Below are positions 1 through 9,632 of a stretch of 64,000 bases of DNA, one piece after another. The position numbers and the translations under genes are program-made. Source of the DNA: Chitinophaga costaii (GTDB lineage Bacteria > Bacteroidota > Bacteroidia > Chitinophagales > Chitinophagaceae); assembly GCF_900094705.1 (NCBI RefSeq), contig NZ_FMAR01000002.1, positions 372,001 to 436,000 on the forward strand, given 5' to 3'. Numbering within the stretch: the stretch's first letter is position 1; every line of letters starts with the position of its first letter. The notes under the pieces were generated by a model that searched no databases, was not told the origin of the DNA, and saw only the letters and a list, made by a program, of their open reading frames with translations.

Positions 1-1
1 C

Positions 2-865
2 CACAGCCAGGTGCCAGACCATGCCGAATCAGAAACCTGGGCACGGATTACCGATACTATTCAGGAGGCCGAACTTACGGGCCGTTTTCCGGCTCGTGTG
101 GTAACCATGCGTAGCCCCGGGTTAAGCCGCCGCTGGTTGTCTTATGCCGCCGTAGTTGCCGGTGTAGCCATTGCTGTAATGATTGGTTGGCAACTGTTGG
201 GCGTGCGCGAAAAAGAATACCACACTGCCATGGGCGAACTCAAAACCATTGAACTACCAGACCACTCCATGGTACGCCTCAACGTAAATTCATCCGTGCG
301 CTATGCCAGCCGCTGGCGCAGCAGCAAAGCACGCGAAGTGTGGGTAAACGGGGAAGCTTATTTCTCCGTTACCCACCAGGAAAATAATCAGTCATTCATT
401 GTACATACCAATGATGTAGATATTCGTGTAGTAGGTACCGAATTCAATGTAAACACCCGCCGGATAAAGACCCAGGTAGTGTTAAATAAAGGGATTGTTC
501 AATTATTATTAAATGGAGAAGCAGCCACGCACGAAGCGCCTATTACTATGAAGCCAGGTGATATGGTAACGTATTCTGCCGCCACCGCGGAACTGGCCAG
601 TAAAAAAGTAAACCCGGGCGATTATTCTTCCTGGCAAAGCAGGGTGTTGCATTTCAATGATACACCTATACCAGAAGTAATCCGTGTGCTACAGGAAAAT
701 ATAGGCATTACCATAGAATCATCAGACACAGGTCTTATCAATCAAACATTCACGGGAAGTATTCCTCTGGATAATGTAGACGTATTTTTTAAAACGCTTT
801 CCCGCTCTTTCGATGTTAAGATAGCGCAAACTTCAACAAACACTTACAGGATCAGTAGTAATTAA
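2..865 (+). CDS. FecR-family anti-sigma factor (5' end cut off)
   Basis: Inner-membrane anti-sigma factor of the FecR type, which in Bacteroidota receives a signal from a TonB-linked receptor and controls an ECF sigma factor. The frame is open to the left window edge, so the N-terminal cytoplasmic part is missing; the first in-window start (GTG at 11) is probably not the real one. Counting from that GTG, one membrane segment lies at about residues 44-64 (SYAAVVAGVAIAVMIGW). It is followed by the periplasmic FecR domain (about 72-170, with the typical VWVNGEAYFSV stretch) and a C-terminal DUF4974-like domain (about 212-284). It sits 138 bases upstream of a susC-type gene with an STN domain, the usual sigma/anti-sigma/receptor order. 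The sigma-factor gene should lie just outside the window. Confidence 0.93.
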   Translation, partial: HSQVPDHAESETWARITDTIQEAELTGRFPARVVTMRSPGLSRRWLSYAAVVAGVAIAVMIGWQLLGVREKEYHTAMGELKTIELPDHSMVRLNVNSSVRYASRWRSSKAREVWVNGEAYFSVTHQENNQSFIVHTNDVDIRVVGTEFNVNTRRIKTQVVLNKGIVQLLLNGEAATHEAPITMKPGDMVTYSAATAELASKKVNPGDYSSWQSRVLHFNDTPIPEVIRVLQENIGITIESSDTGLINQTFTGSIPLDNVDVFFKTLSRSFDVKIAQTSTNTYRISSN

Positions 866-1003
866 CATCACCAGGAACAACTAAAGCAAAGTCGGTTTTG
901 TCATGTCAACCAAAAAACATTCCTCCAACGGGGGCTGGCTTACTATGCCTAATAATCATCGTTTGAATTATTCTTATAACACCACCAACCAAAATCAATA
1001 GCT

Positions 1004-4000
1004 ATGGTAGATTTCTACGCCAGAAGATTAGGCAGTAGCCTGGCGCTGGCATTGTTGATCCAATTATCCGGACCAACGCGGGTGTCGGCCAGCAGCCGGC
1101 TTCTACAAAATCCCAACGCAACCTGGGGCATGCGGAATAATACGCAGGAAAATGGGCAGCAATTACCGTTGAAAAAAGTGCTGGCTGCCCTGGAGCAACA
1201 GTATAAAGTGCGTATCAATTACACCGGTAATACCATTCATGGCGTGAAGTTGCGGGCACCCGCAGGAATACACCATGGCCAGCGGCTCGTGGATTATTTG
1301 AACAGCTTCCTGTTCCCACTGGGCCTGGAAGCAGAAGAAGCTAATGCGGGCGACTTCATTATTTATAAAATCAGGGATAAACAGAAACCTACCCAAAAAC
1401 CAACCATTAATAGCACTACGGAGGAAGTACCCACCGCAACTGTAGCTGGTAATACGGTGCCTATACAACTGGAAAAAATCCAGCAAGATGGGCGAACCAT
1501 TACCGGCCAGGTTACAGAGGAATCCGGCCTTCCCCTGCCCGGCGTAACCGTGGTGGTGAGAGGCACCTTTAATGGCGCGAAGAGTAATGAAAAGGGTAAA
1601 TTTATCCTTAACAATGTACCCGTCAATGCGGTACTGGTGTTTAGCTACATCGGCTATAAATCCCAGGAAATTAAAGCAGGCAGCCATAGCGAAATAGACG
1701 TTAAACTACTTACCGACGCCCAATCTTTAAAAGATGTAGTGGTGAATGGCTATCAGAAGCTCAATAAAGACAGTTATACTGGTTCTGCCATCGTAATTTC
1801 CGCAGAAGAAATAAAACGTTTTAATCCAACTAACCTGCTAAGCAGCATTGCCTCCTACGATCCTTCTTTTAAGCTCGTGGATAATAATGTAGGCGGGTCT
1901 AACCCCAATGCTCTGCCTTCCGTAAACGTGCGGGGTACCACTTCGGCTGTATCTTCCGGTACTGCCAGCGCGCTTTCCCGCGCACAACTTAATAATGTTA
2001 CGAACCTGCCTTTGTTTATCCTGGACAACTACCAGGTAGGCATCGAAACTATTTTTGATCTCGACATTAGCCGTATCGAAACCATTACCCTGCTGAAAGA
2101 TGCAGCGGCAACGGCTATCTACGGTTCCCGCGCGTCAAATGGGGTGGTGGTGATCCGAACCCGCGTACCTAAAGAAGGGCAATTGGAAGTTACTTATAAT
2201 TATATGCTGGGCGTTACTACTCCAGACCTTACGGCTTATCACCTGCTGAATGCTGCCCAGAAGCTGGAATATGAAAAAGAGGCCGGCCTTTATAAATCCA
2301 ACAACGTTGATGATCCGGATGCCCTTGAACAGGACTATTACAACAAACGCCGTAACGTGCTGGCAGGCGTGTATACCGACTGGATAGCCCAACCGGTAGC
2401 CACCGCTTACAGTCATAACAACTCCCTAAGCCTATCCGGTGGTACCCATGACCTGCGCTACAGCATGGATGGCCGCTACCAAACAGATGCCGGCGTAATG
2501 AAAAACTCTGGCCGCAACCGGGCCAACATTGGCAATACCCTTTCTTATAGCATTAAGAACAACAAAATCCTGTTTCGCAATAACTTCATGCTCACCCAGA
2601 TGAAGAGTCAGGAATCGCCCTATGGCTCCAGCGCCGATGCGTATGGCAGCAGCTTTGGGCCTTATGTACGCTTTAGCGACTATGTATTGATGAACCCTTA
2701 CTATCCTAAAACAGATAGCCTGGGCCGCTTACTGCAGAACGTGGACAAATGGAATTTCCGCGACCCCAATATTGGCAACGCACCCAATTCCAGTACCATC
2801 CTGAACCCACTGTGGGATGCACACACCAGCAGCTTTAACAAAAGCCAGTACCTGGAATTTATCGAGAACTTTGGCGGTGAATACAATCCATCCCCCAACC
2901 TGAAAATATCTGGCAATATCTCCGTAACCAAACGCAATTCCTCGAACGACAAGTTTGTGTCTCCGCTGGCAAATGAGTTTTACTACTACGGTTCGGACAG
3001 GATTAAAGACCGGGGTAAATATTACTATACCACAACAGGAGAAACAAATGTAGACGGGTCGCTGACCGCCATGTACAACAAGCTGATAAATGGCTCACAT
3101 GCCCTGAACTTCTCGCTCGGTACCAATATACAGACTACTAAATACGACCAGCGTAATATCGTAGCACAGGGCTTCTCCAACGACCGTTTCACCGGCCTTA
3201 CCTTTGCACGGGAATATAGCACAGACGATGGGGAAAAAGCGCCCGCAGGATATGTGGAAGAAACCCGCCTTATTGGCTTCCTCGCTTCTAGTAACTATTC
3301 CTACCAAAACCGCTTCCTGATGGACGCAACGATGCGGGTAGACGGCTCTTCTAAGTTTGGAGCCAACGCCCGCTTTGCGCCCTTCGGTGCAGTAGGCCTG
3401 GGCTGGAATCTGCATAATGAAAAGTTCCTGCGCAATTCCGCCATTAACCAACTCCGGATCAAAGGCACCATGGGGGTTACCGGCTCCGATGAATTTCCCG
3501 CTTACCTGTCTAACACCACGTACGACTATTATGTGAATGACTGGTATGCTACCGGTGTAGGGGCCGTATTTACCACCTATGGCAATCAAAATCTGAAATG
3601 GTCCCGTACAACCAACTACGAAGGTACCGTGGAACTGAGCGCCTTTCACGACCGCTTGTATGTATCGCCACACTACTACTACAAGCTCACTAAAGACCTG
3701 ATTAATGATATGAATGTGGCCCCTTCTACCGGCTTTACAAGTTATAAAGAGAACATTGGTAACGTGGTAAATAAAGGCTATGAACTGTACCTGCGCGCCA
3801 ATATTCTACGGGCCCGCACCTGGTCGGTGAACCTGTCTGCCAACCTGGCTCATAACACCAACGTCCTCACTAAGCTTTCCAATTCCCTGAAAAGCTACAA
3901 CGACCTGGTGAACAAACATTCCAGTGACTCTGCCCTGCGCTCCGTGCCGTTGCAGCGCTACCAGGAAGGCCGCTCTATGAGTACCATTTATGCAGTGAAA

Positions 4001-4561
4001 TCTTTAGGGATTGATCCGGAAATGGGTAAAGAAATTTACCTCAATAAGGACGGTAAAACCACCACGTATGTGTACGACGTAACTCAAACCGTACCCGTAG
4101 GCGATAACCTGCCTAAAGTGAGTGGTAACTTCGGCATCAGTGCGGTGTACAAAAACTTCATGGTGGAAGCCCGTTTCTCCGCCAGCTTTGGTGCAGACGT
4201 GTACAATGAAACCCTGGAACGCATGGTGGAAAATGCCGATCCCCGGCAGAACGTAGACATTCGCGCATTGACCAGCCGCTGGAAACAACCCGGCGATCAC
4301 ACTTTCTTCAAAGACATCGCCGACCTGTCGCAGACACAGACTACCTCGCGCTTTGTACAGCGGGAAAACAAAATACAGTGGTCCTCCCTCTATGCTTCCT
4401 GGGACGCCCCGACCAAAGTATATAGCCGCCTGAAAATGAAGTCCCTGCGCTTTTCCTTTAACATGAACGACTTGTCTTACTGGTCTAATGTTCAGCAAAT
4501 GAGAGGTATAGAATACCCATTTGCACGCAGCTTTACATGCTCATTATCCACCCGGTTTTAA
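1004..4561 (+). CDS. SusC/RagA-family TonB-linked outer-membrane receptor with STN domain
   Basis: TonB-dependent outer-membrane channel that imports a nutrient captured with its SusD partner. Of 1185 residues, an N-terminal hydrophobic export signal is followed by an STN (secretin/TonB N-terminal) domain at about 54-110 and a carboxypeptidase-like beta-sandwich at about 163-236 (TITGQVTEESGLPLPGVTV). The SusC plug follows (DVVVNGYQK, then SVNVRGTTS) and then a long beta-barrel ending in phenylalanine, as outer-membrane proteins do. The STN domain marks it as a transducer that signals to the FecR/ECF pair upstream, so the locus is probably induced by its own substrate. It begins the operon susC-susD-DUF4843-PKD-TlpA. 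The substrate cannot be read from the sequence. Confidence 0.96.
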   Translation: MVDFYARRLGSSLALALLIQLSGPTRVSASSRLLQNPNATWGMRNNTQENGQQLPLKKVLAALEQQYKVRINYTGNTIHGVKLRAPAGIHHGQRLVDYLNSFLFPLGLEAEEANAGDFIIYKIRDKQKPTQKPTINSTTEEVPTATVAGNTVPIQLEKIQQDGRTITGQVTEESGLPLPGVTVVVRGTFNGAKSNEKGKFILNNVPVNAVLVFSYIGYKSQEIKAGSHSEIDVKLLTDAQSLKDVVVNGYQKLNKDSYTGSAIVISAEEIKRFNPTNLLSSIASYDPSFKLVDNNVGGSNPNALPSVNVRGTTSAVSSGTASALSRAQLNNVTNLPLFILDNYQVGIETIFDLDISRIETITLLKDAAATAIYGSRASNGVVVIRTRVPKEGQLEVTYNYMLGVTTPDLTAYHLLNAAQKLEYEKEAGLYKSNNVDDPDALEQDYYNKRRNVLAGVYTDWIAQPVATAYSHNNSLSLSGGTHDLRYSMDGRYQTDAGVMKNSGRNRANIGNTLSYSIKNNKILFRNNFMLTQMKSQESPYGSSADAYGSSFGPYVRFSDYVLMNPYYPKTDSLGRLLQNVDKWNFRDPNIGNAPNSSTILNPLWDAHTSSFNKSQYLEFIENFGGEYNPSPNLKISGNISVTKRNSSNDKFVSPLANEFYYYGSDRIKDRGKYYYTTTGETNVDGSLTAMYNKLINGSHALNFSLGTNIQTTKYDQRNIVAQGFSNDRFTGLTFAREYSTDDGEKAPAGYVEETRLIGFLASSNYSYQNRFLMDATMRVDGSSKFGANARFAPFGAVGLGWNLHNEKFLRNSAINQLRIKGTMGVTGSDEFPAYLSNTTYDYYVNDWYATGVGAVFTTYGNQNLKWSRTTNYEGTVELSAFHDRLYVSPHYYYKLTKDLINDMNVAPSTGFTSYKENIGNVVNKGYELYLRANILRARTWSVNLSANLAHNTNVLTKLSNSLKSYNDLVNKHSSDSALRSVPLQRYQEGRSMSTIYAVKSLGIDPEMGKEIYLNKDGKTTTYVYDVTQTVPVGDNLPKVSGNFGISAVYKNFMVEARFSASFGADVYNETLERMVENADPRQNVDIRALTSRWKQPGDHTFFKDIADLSQTQTTSRFVQRENKIQWSSLYASWDAPTKVYSRLKMKSLRFSFNMNDLSYWSNVQQMRGIEYPFARSFTCSLSTRF

Positions 4562-4573
4562 ATAGCAAATGTG

Positions 4574-6040
4574 ATGAAGAAAATATTCATAGCAATACTC
4601 CTGATCGGGTCACTGGCCTCTTGCAAAAAATGGCTGGATGTAAAACCCCAGACACAGATATCCGCAGACGAACTCTTTAATACCGAAGATGGTTTTAAGG
4701 AAGCGATCAACGGTATGTACAGCAAAATGGCCACCACAGATATGTTTGGCCGCGAATTATCCGCCGGCCAGTTGGAAGCTGTAGGACAAAGCCTCTACGC
4801 CGACCCGCTGACAGACAATAACGGATACCGTCAAAGCCAGTTGTATAATTACAAGAACCAATCATTCATCAACCGGAAAGATAGCATATGGAAAGGTTAC
4901 TATGCTGTAATCGCCAATGCCAATAACCTGCTGGAACATATAGATGTGCAGAAGAATTTGTTTAAGGGGGTTAACTATAACCTGATCAAAGGCGAGGCAC
5001 TGGCCTTGCGCGGCTTCTGCCATTTCGATGTGCTTCGGCTATTTGCCAATACTTATTACAACAAAACAGACGGGCAGGGTGTTCCTTACTCCACCAAATT
5101 TACCCGCGATGCCTCACCCCTGTACAAGATCAGTGAAGTACTGACCATGGTCACCAAAGACCTTACAGATGCCAAAAACCTGCTGGCAGGCATAGACCCC
5201 ATCGTGGACAAATCTTATAAGGTAGGGTATGGCAAAGTGGATACCGCCACGGAAAATACCGATCCGGAACTTTTTCACCAGTTTCGCCGCACCCACATCA
5301 ATTATTACGCAGTATGCGGTGAGCTGGCCCGTGTATACCTCTATGCCGGCGACTATGCCAATGCTTTGAGCAACGCACTGGAAGTAATCAATGCAAATAA
5401 ATTCCCCTGGTCCGCACAAAGCGATGTGGTAAACGCCAATACCCAACTGCGCGACTGGATCATGTACAAGGAAATTATCTTCGGCATCTATGCGCCCAAT
5501 GCCAGCTACTCGCTGGACCAATTGCTGGGACAGAATACAACAGGCCTTTACCTGCCGATAGCGGGTGGCGATAATCTCTTCGAAGCCAGCACGTCGGCGG
5601 GAGGTAATGACCTGCGTTACAAAACCTGGGTGCAGGTGCAGGCAGGTGCTACCCCTTTCTATAAACTCATGAAGTACTACCGGGATGGAACGTCCAACTT
5701 GTACGACCAGATGGTACCGGCCATCCGCCTCAGCGAAATGTACTACATCGCCGCAGAAGCTACTTTCGATCAAAGCCCTTCAGACGCCTGCAACTATTAC
5801 AATACAGTTCGCTTTAACCGTAATATCGGCGACTCGCTGCAAACTACCAACAAAGACGAATTTCTCCAGGCACTCACTAAAGAAGCCCGTAAGGAATTTA
5901 TCGGTGAAGGTCAGATATTTTACATGTACAAGCGGTTAAATATGCCCATCATCAGCGTGGCAGGTACGCCCATTGCGGCTACCCCTGCTATCATGACATG
6001 GCCTTTCCCGGATGATGAACTCACTTACGCTAACAGATAA
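4574..6040 (+). CDS. SusD/RagB-family nutrient-binding outer-membrane lipoprotein
   Basis: Surface-exposed lipoprotein that caps the SusC channel and binds the substrate. I place the start at ATG 4574 rather than GTG 4571, because it gives MKKIFIAILLIGSLASC, a lipoprotein signal with lipobox LASC. The mature protein starts CKKWLDVKPQTQIS, the characteristic SusD N-terminus, followed by the TPR-like helical fold (for example ALALRGFCHFDVLRLFANTYY) and the C-terminal AEATFDQ/RKEFIGEG region. At 488 residues it has a usual family length. It starts 12 bases after the susC stop, so it is certainly co-transcribed. Confidence 0.95.
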   Translation: MKKIFIAILLIGSLASCKKWLDVKPQTQISADELFNTEDGFKEAINGMYSKMATTDMFGRELSAGQLEAVGQSLYADPLTDNNGYRQSQLYNYKNQSFINRKDSIWKGYYAVIANANNLLEHIDVQKNLFKGVNYNLIKGEALALRGFCHFDVLRLFANTYYNKTDGQGVPYSTKFTRDASPLYKISEVLTMVTKDLTDAKNLLAGIDPIVDKSYKVGYGKVDTATENTDPELFHQFRRTHINYYAVCGELARVYLYAGDYANALSNALEVINANKFPWSAQSDVVNANTQLRDWIMYKEIIFGIYAPNASYSLDQLLGQNTTGLYLPIAGGDNLFEASTSAGGNDLRYKTWVQVQAGATPFYKLMKYYRDGTSNLYDQMVPAIRLSEMYYIAAEATFDQSPSDACNYYNTVRFNRNIGDSLQTTNKDEFLQALTKEARKEFIGEGQIFYMYKRLNMPIISVAGTPIAATPAIMTWPFPDDELTYANR

Positions 6041-6050
6041 AACTCACCTG

Positions 6051-6887
6051 ATGAAGAAACTATTAATATGCGGAATGATCTGTGCAGCGGCTGTTATGAG
6101 CGCTTGCAAAAAAGATACGATCAAATCGCTTTATACGTCTACCCCTGGCGTGTATTTCGATTGGAGTGACTCTACCGGCACAGATGCTTCGAGGGTAGAT
6201 AGCCTGGTGTTTTCCTTTGCCCTTACCCCTGATAGACTCACGGATACAGCCTTATTGCCGGTGCGCATTTCCGGCGATCGTATGAGCAAGGACCGCTACT
6301 TTAAACTAGCGCTGGTAGATACCGCTACCACCGCCATATCCGGGCTGCATTTCAAGGCCCTGGAAACCCAGTACACCATGCCCGCAGATTCCGGCATGGT
6401 ACATGTTCCTGTATATCTCTATGCCAATGATACGGCACTACATAGCAAACAGGTACGCATAAGAATTCAGTTGGTACCCACCAGCGATTTCACCGTAACA
6501 GATTCTTCCTATAACGTGGCCAAAATTATCTTCTCCAATATGCTCACCAAACCCACATGGTGGGATATGTGGGGGCAATTGGGCGAGTATTCCCGCGTAA
6601 AGTATGAACTGTTTATCCTCACCACGGGGGTTACGGTGATGACACCACCGGCGGATTTCAATAACCAACCCGCTATGATGTATGCACTCAGCACCTTCAC
6701 TTCCTTCCTGCAAGATCCATTCTCTTTTGTAAGAGATCATCCGGCACTGGACTTTACACTGGAAGTTACAGACGGGGGCGCTTACAATTTCTATAAAACA
6801 TATTCACCGGAAAAGAAATACCTGCTCTCGCCAGATGCCAGTGGAATTGGGTATCACTTCCACGATGAGAATGGCAACCCGATTTAG
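6051..6887 (+). CDS. DUF4843 family lipoprotein
   Basis: Predicted lipoprotein of 278 residues of the DUF4843 family, which travels with SusC/SusD pairs in Bacteroidota. The frame extends upstream into susD, but the start at ATG 6051 is preferred: it gives the signal MKKLLICGMICAAAVMSAC with a lipobox cysteine and lies 10 bases after the susD stop. The mature part has the family pattern of a beta-sandwich near the N-terminus (TPGVYFDWSDS, then VDSLVFSFAL and LPVRISG) and a more helical C-terminal half. It probably sits on the cell surface beside SusD and helps bind the substrate, but the family's biochemical function is not established. Family assignment is from pattern recall, not a search. 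Confidence 0.82.
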   Translation: MKKLLICGMICAAAVMSACKKDTIKSLYTSTPGVYFDWSDSTGTDASRVDSLVFSFALTPDRLTDTALLPVRISGDRMSKDRYFKLALVDTATTAISGLHFKALETQYTMPADSGMVHVPVYLYANDTALHSKQVRIRIQLVPTSDFTVTDSSYNVAKIIFSNMLTKPTWWDMWGQLGEYSRVKYELFILTTGVTVMTPPADFNNQPAMMYALSTFTSFLQDPFSFVRDHPALDFTLEVTDGGAYNFYKTYSPEKKYLLSPDASGIGYHFHDENGNPI

Positions 6888-6906
6888 TCATCCCTAATCA
6901 GCGAAC

Positions 6907-8322
6907 ATGAAAAAAAAGCCATTATATATTTTAGTAAGCGGACTGCTACTGCTGGCCGCCTGCGCAAAAGACAAAAGCAATTATAATTACAAGGACATTC
7001 CCTCGCCCACAGTTACCGGGCTGGATACTACCTATACCGTGGTGCTAGGAGATAGCCTGATTATAAATCCTTCAATTACTGTCAATACCGGCCCCAATAA
7101 CTATTCCCTGCACTGGCGAATAGATGTGCCGGAACAATTGAAAAGCCTGAACTTCGATGGCAACGCATTGCGGATGCTGTTTGGACTGGGTGCCAGTACG
7201 TATAATGCCCGGCTTACCATTACCGATAATAACAATGGCCAGGAATATTTTCAAACCTTCTCTATTAAGGGCGTCACGCAATTCAGCAAAGGCACTTTAA
7301 TCCTGAGTACTGTTACAGACCACTCTGTATTATCCTTCCTCACACCCAAAGATTCGCTGGAGTCGGACATCTATACGAAGTTCAATCCTACACCGCTGCC
7401 AGCAGGCGGTGCACAACTGGCCGGGCCGCTCAACCACAATTATCTCAACGCCACCGTTGATAAATTTTATATACGTTACACTGGAGATGGTTCCGGCGCA
7501 TTGCAAATCAGCTCCTCCACCATGGGGCTAATCCGCACCTTTGCCCAAAACTTCTTTGGGCCTCCGCCTGCACTTAATGTACAAGGCCTGTATGAAACCA
7601 ATTCCGGCACCGTAACCGGCATTTTCAGTGGTAAGGTTTACTGGGCCTATTTGTACACTGCACCGCAGTTCCCGGCATACGGTACCTGGGGCACACCGGT
7701 GGGTGCAGGGTACAATATATCTGCACATTTTATCCAAACAGACAGTTACCAGCTTGGTTTCGATGTAGATAAAAAACGTTTTGTACGCTTTGCCGGCGGC
7801 ATTACCTACCTGGATACCACTTACACCATTCCCATAGGCGATACCTCCTTTAATCCTAAAAACTTGAAAATGGACATGGTGTACCTCACCCGCTTCAGCG
7901 ATGATAAGTGTTATGCCATCGTAGATAGCGCCGGCAAGAAAAAAGAGCTGCGTTTCGGTATAGGTTTTAATGACGCTAACCCTAACCTGGCACCGGAATC
8001 TTCCACCAGGTTTAAAGGAGATAGCCTGGTAACTACCACCACGCTGTGGACATCTTCTCCACTAAACATCGTGTACTTTTCCTCTAACGGTGCGGTGTAC
8101 AGCTTTAACCTGGACAATAAATTTCTCACCAAACTGGCTACCGACTTTGATGGTCAGCCCATCTCCCTGCTGAAAATAATGGACAGTGGTGCTACCCTGG
8201 TAGTAGGCACCCCGGGCAAGCTCAGTTACCTGAACCTATCTACCGGCCATAATGGAGATGTATCCAAAACCATTACCAATATTGTAGGCTCGCCTACAGA
8301 TATTTTGGTGTTAAACAATTGA
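6907..8322 (+). CDS. PKD-like family lipoprotein
   Basis: Lipoprotein of 471 residues with signal MKKKPLYILVSGLLLLAAC and the mature start CAKDKSNYNYKDIP, which matches the PKD-like family lipoproteins found next to SusC/SusD/DUF4843 genes. An N-terminal PKD/Ig-like domain (about 35-125: TYTVVLGDSLIINPSI, then LTITDNNNGQEYFQTF) is followed by a larger beta-rich region, possibly propeller-like (VYSFNLDNKFLTKLATD, VVGTPGKLSYLNL). It starts 19 bases after the DUF4843 gene, in the same operon. A surface role in ligand recognition is likely by context only. Confidence 0.8.
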   Translation: MKKKPLYILVSGLLLLAACAKDKSNYNYKDIPSPTVTGLDTTYTVVLGDSLIINPSITVNTGPNNYSLHWRIDVPEQLKSLNFDGNALRMLFGLGASTYNARLTITDNNNGQEYFQTFSIKGVTQFSKGTLILSTVTDHSVLSFLTPKDSLESDIYTKFNPTPLPAGGAQLAGPLNHNYLNATVDKFYIRYTGDGSGALQISSSTMGLIRTFAQNFFGPPPALNVQGLYETNSGTVTGIFSGKVYWAYLYTAPQFPAYGTWGTPVGAGYNISAHFIQTDSYQLGFDVDKKRFVRFAGGITYLDTTYTIPIGDTSFNPKNLKMDMVYLTRFSDDKCYAIVDSAGKKKELRFGIGFNDANPNLAPESSTRFKGDSLVTTTTLWTSSPLNIVYFSSNGAVYSFNLDNKFLTKLATDFDGQPISLLKIMDSGATLVVGTPGKLSYLNLSTGHNGDVSKTITNIVGSPTDILVLNN

Positions 8323-8346
8323 TTAAACAGATAAGTAAAAACTACA

Positions 8347-9483
8347 ATGAGAAAAAGGATTTTGCTGGCCTGCATGGTTATGCCGTTGGCCGCTTTGGCC
8401 CAACAGAAATTTGTGTTAAAAGGAAAGATCGGTACGGCCAATGCACCGGCAAAGGTATACCTGGATCGCCGTCATAACGGCGAAAACTGGCTGGATGCTG
8501 CGGAGGTGAAAAACGGTGAATTTACCCTGACTGCACCGATAGACGTGCCTTACCTGGCCATGCTGATGATGGACCACGAGGGAAAGGGTGACCTGGTACC
8601 CGGCGGCGACAACGATCACCGGCTACTGTACCTGGAGCCTGGCGTTATTACCATTACCGGTGCAGACAGTGTGGCCACGGCCAGCATTTCCGGCTCAACG
8701 CTCAATAAGGAGTACGACCGTTATAACTTGTATATCTCTGCCTACGATTCCTGCATGAAGTATATTAACCGCGACTATGGCGCCGCCACCCAGGAGCAGT
8801 TAAAAGATACCTTCTTCATGAAAACGTTAGATGCCCGTTTCCGCCAAGCCGTGATGGTAAGGGAAGTATTGCAGAAAACTTTTATCACCGGCAACCCCGA
8901 TTCCTACTTCAGTGTGATTGCGCTGAAAGAGCTATCTGTACGCAATAACATGAACCTTCCCGTACTGGAACCCATGTACAATGCCTTATCCGAAAAAGTG
9001 CGCAACAGCTCATTCGGTAAAGAATTTAAAGCGACGATGGATAACGAAAAACGCTTGGCCATCGGTTCTCCTGCACCAGACTTTACACAGAACGACGTGA
9101 ATGGCAAGCCGGTAAAACTTTCCGACTTCCGGGGCAAATATGTGCTGCTGGATTTCTGGGCCTCCTGGTGTGGTCCCTGCCGCGCAGAAAGCCCCTATGT
9201 GCTGGCGGCTTATGAGCATTTTAAACAAAAAAACTTTAGCGTGTTAAGTGTTTCGCTAGACAAGCAGGGCCAGAAAGATGCGTGGCTGGATGCTATCCAA
9301 AAAGATGGTGTTCAGGCTTTCACCCATGTGTCTGATCTTAAGTACTGGGACAATGCAGCCGCCCGTCAATACGGTATTAGTGCGGTGCCCTCCAATTTTC
9401 TGATTAACCCGGAAGGCAAAATCATTGCCCGCAACCTGCGGGGTGAAAATTTGGAAAAACAACTTACTACGCTGATCAAATAG
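8347..9483 (+). CDS. TlpA-family thiol-disulfide oxidoreductase with DUF4369 domain
   Basis: Periplasmic thioredoxin-like protein of 378 residues. A signal peptide (MRKRILLACMVMPLAALAQ) precedes an N-terminal DUF4369 beta-domain (about 20-120). A helical linker leads to a TlpA/AhpC-TSA thioredoxin domain from about residue 240 (GSPAPDFTQNDVNGKPVKL), with the redox motif WCGPC near residue 275 and the cis-proline segment ISAVPSNFLI. It begins 24 bases after the PKD lipoprotein and is the last gene of the SusC/SusD operon; two hairpins follow it. Such proteins are common at the end of SusCD-type loci and may reduce disulfides in the imported substrate or in the surface lipoproteins. The lipoproteins here are cysteine-poor, which favours the substrate or a stress role. 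Confidence 0.9.
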   Translation: MRKRILLACMVMPLAALAQQKFVLKGKIGTANAPAKVYLDRRHNGENWLDAAEVKNGEFTLTAPIDVPYLAMLMMDHEGKGDLVPGGDNDHRLLYLEPGVITITGADSVATASISGSTLNKEYDRYNLYISAYDSCMKYINRDYGAATQEQLKDTFFMKTLDARFRQAVMVREVLQKTFITGNPDSYFSVIALKELSVRNNMNLPVLEPMYNALSEKVRNSSFGKEFKATMDNEKRLAIGSPAPDFTQNDVNGKPVKLSDFRGKYVLLDFWASWCGPCRAESPYVLAAYEHFKQKNFSVLSVSLDKQGQKDAWLDAIQKDGVQAFTHVSDLKYWDNAAARQYGISAVPSNFLINPEGKIIARNLRGENLEKQLTTLIK

Positions 9484-9506
9484 AAGATTATCCATTGTTT
9501 GCTAAG

Positions 9507-9549
9507 AAAAACGGCGGTGGCTTCGATAAAAGATCGGGCAGCCGTTTTT
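9507..9549 (+). terminator. possible terminator of the SusC/SusD operon
   Basis: A perfect 9-base inverted repeat (AAAAACGGC / GCCGTTTTT) with a 25-base loop lies 24 bases after the TlpA stop codon and ends in a T-run. The long loop makes it weaker than the next hairpin. Confidence 0.5.
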
Positions 9550-9579
9550 GTTTGGTATCATCACCTGTGTTAATACAGC

Positions 9580-9607
9580 AAAGGCCCGGCGCAATGCCGG
9601 GCCTTTT
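9580..9607. terminator. bidirectional terminator between convergent genes
   Basis: An 11-base perfect stem (AAAGGCCCGGC / GCCGGGCCTTT) with a 5-base loop, with T-runs on both sides. It lies between the forward SusCD/TlpA operon and the reverse SPFH gene and can stop transcription from both. Confidence 0.85.
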
Positions 9608-9632
9608 GCAATGGTAAGCGTGCTTTAAAATT

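Noticed and set aside
1163..4498. Several minus-strand frames within susC
   Set aside because: The plus-strand SusC assignment is certain and these frames have no signals or recognised domains.
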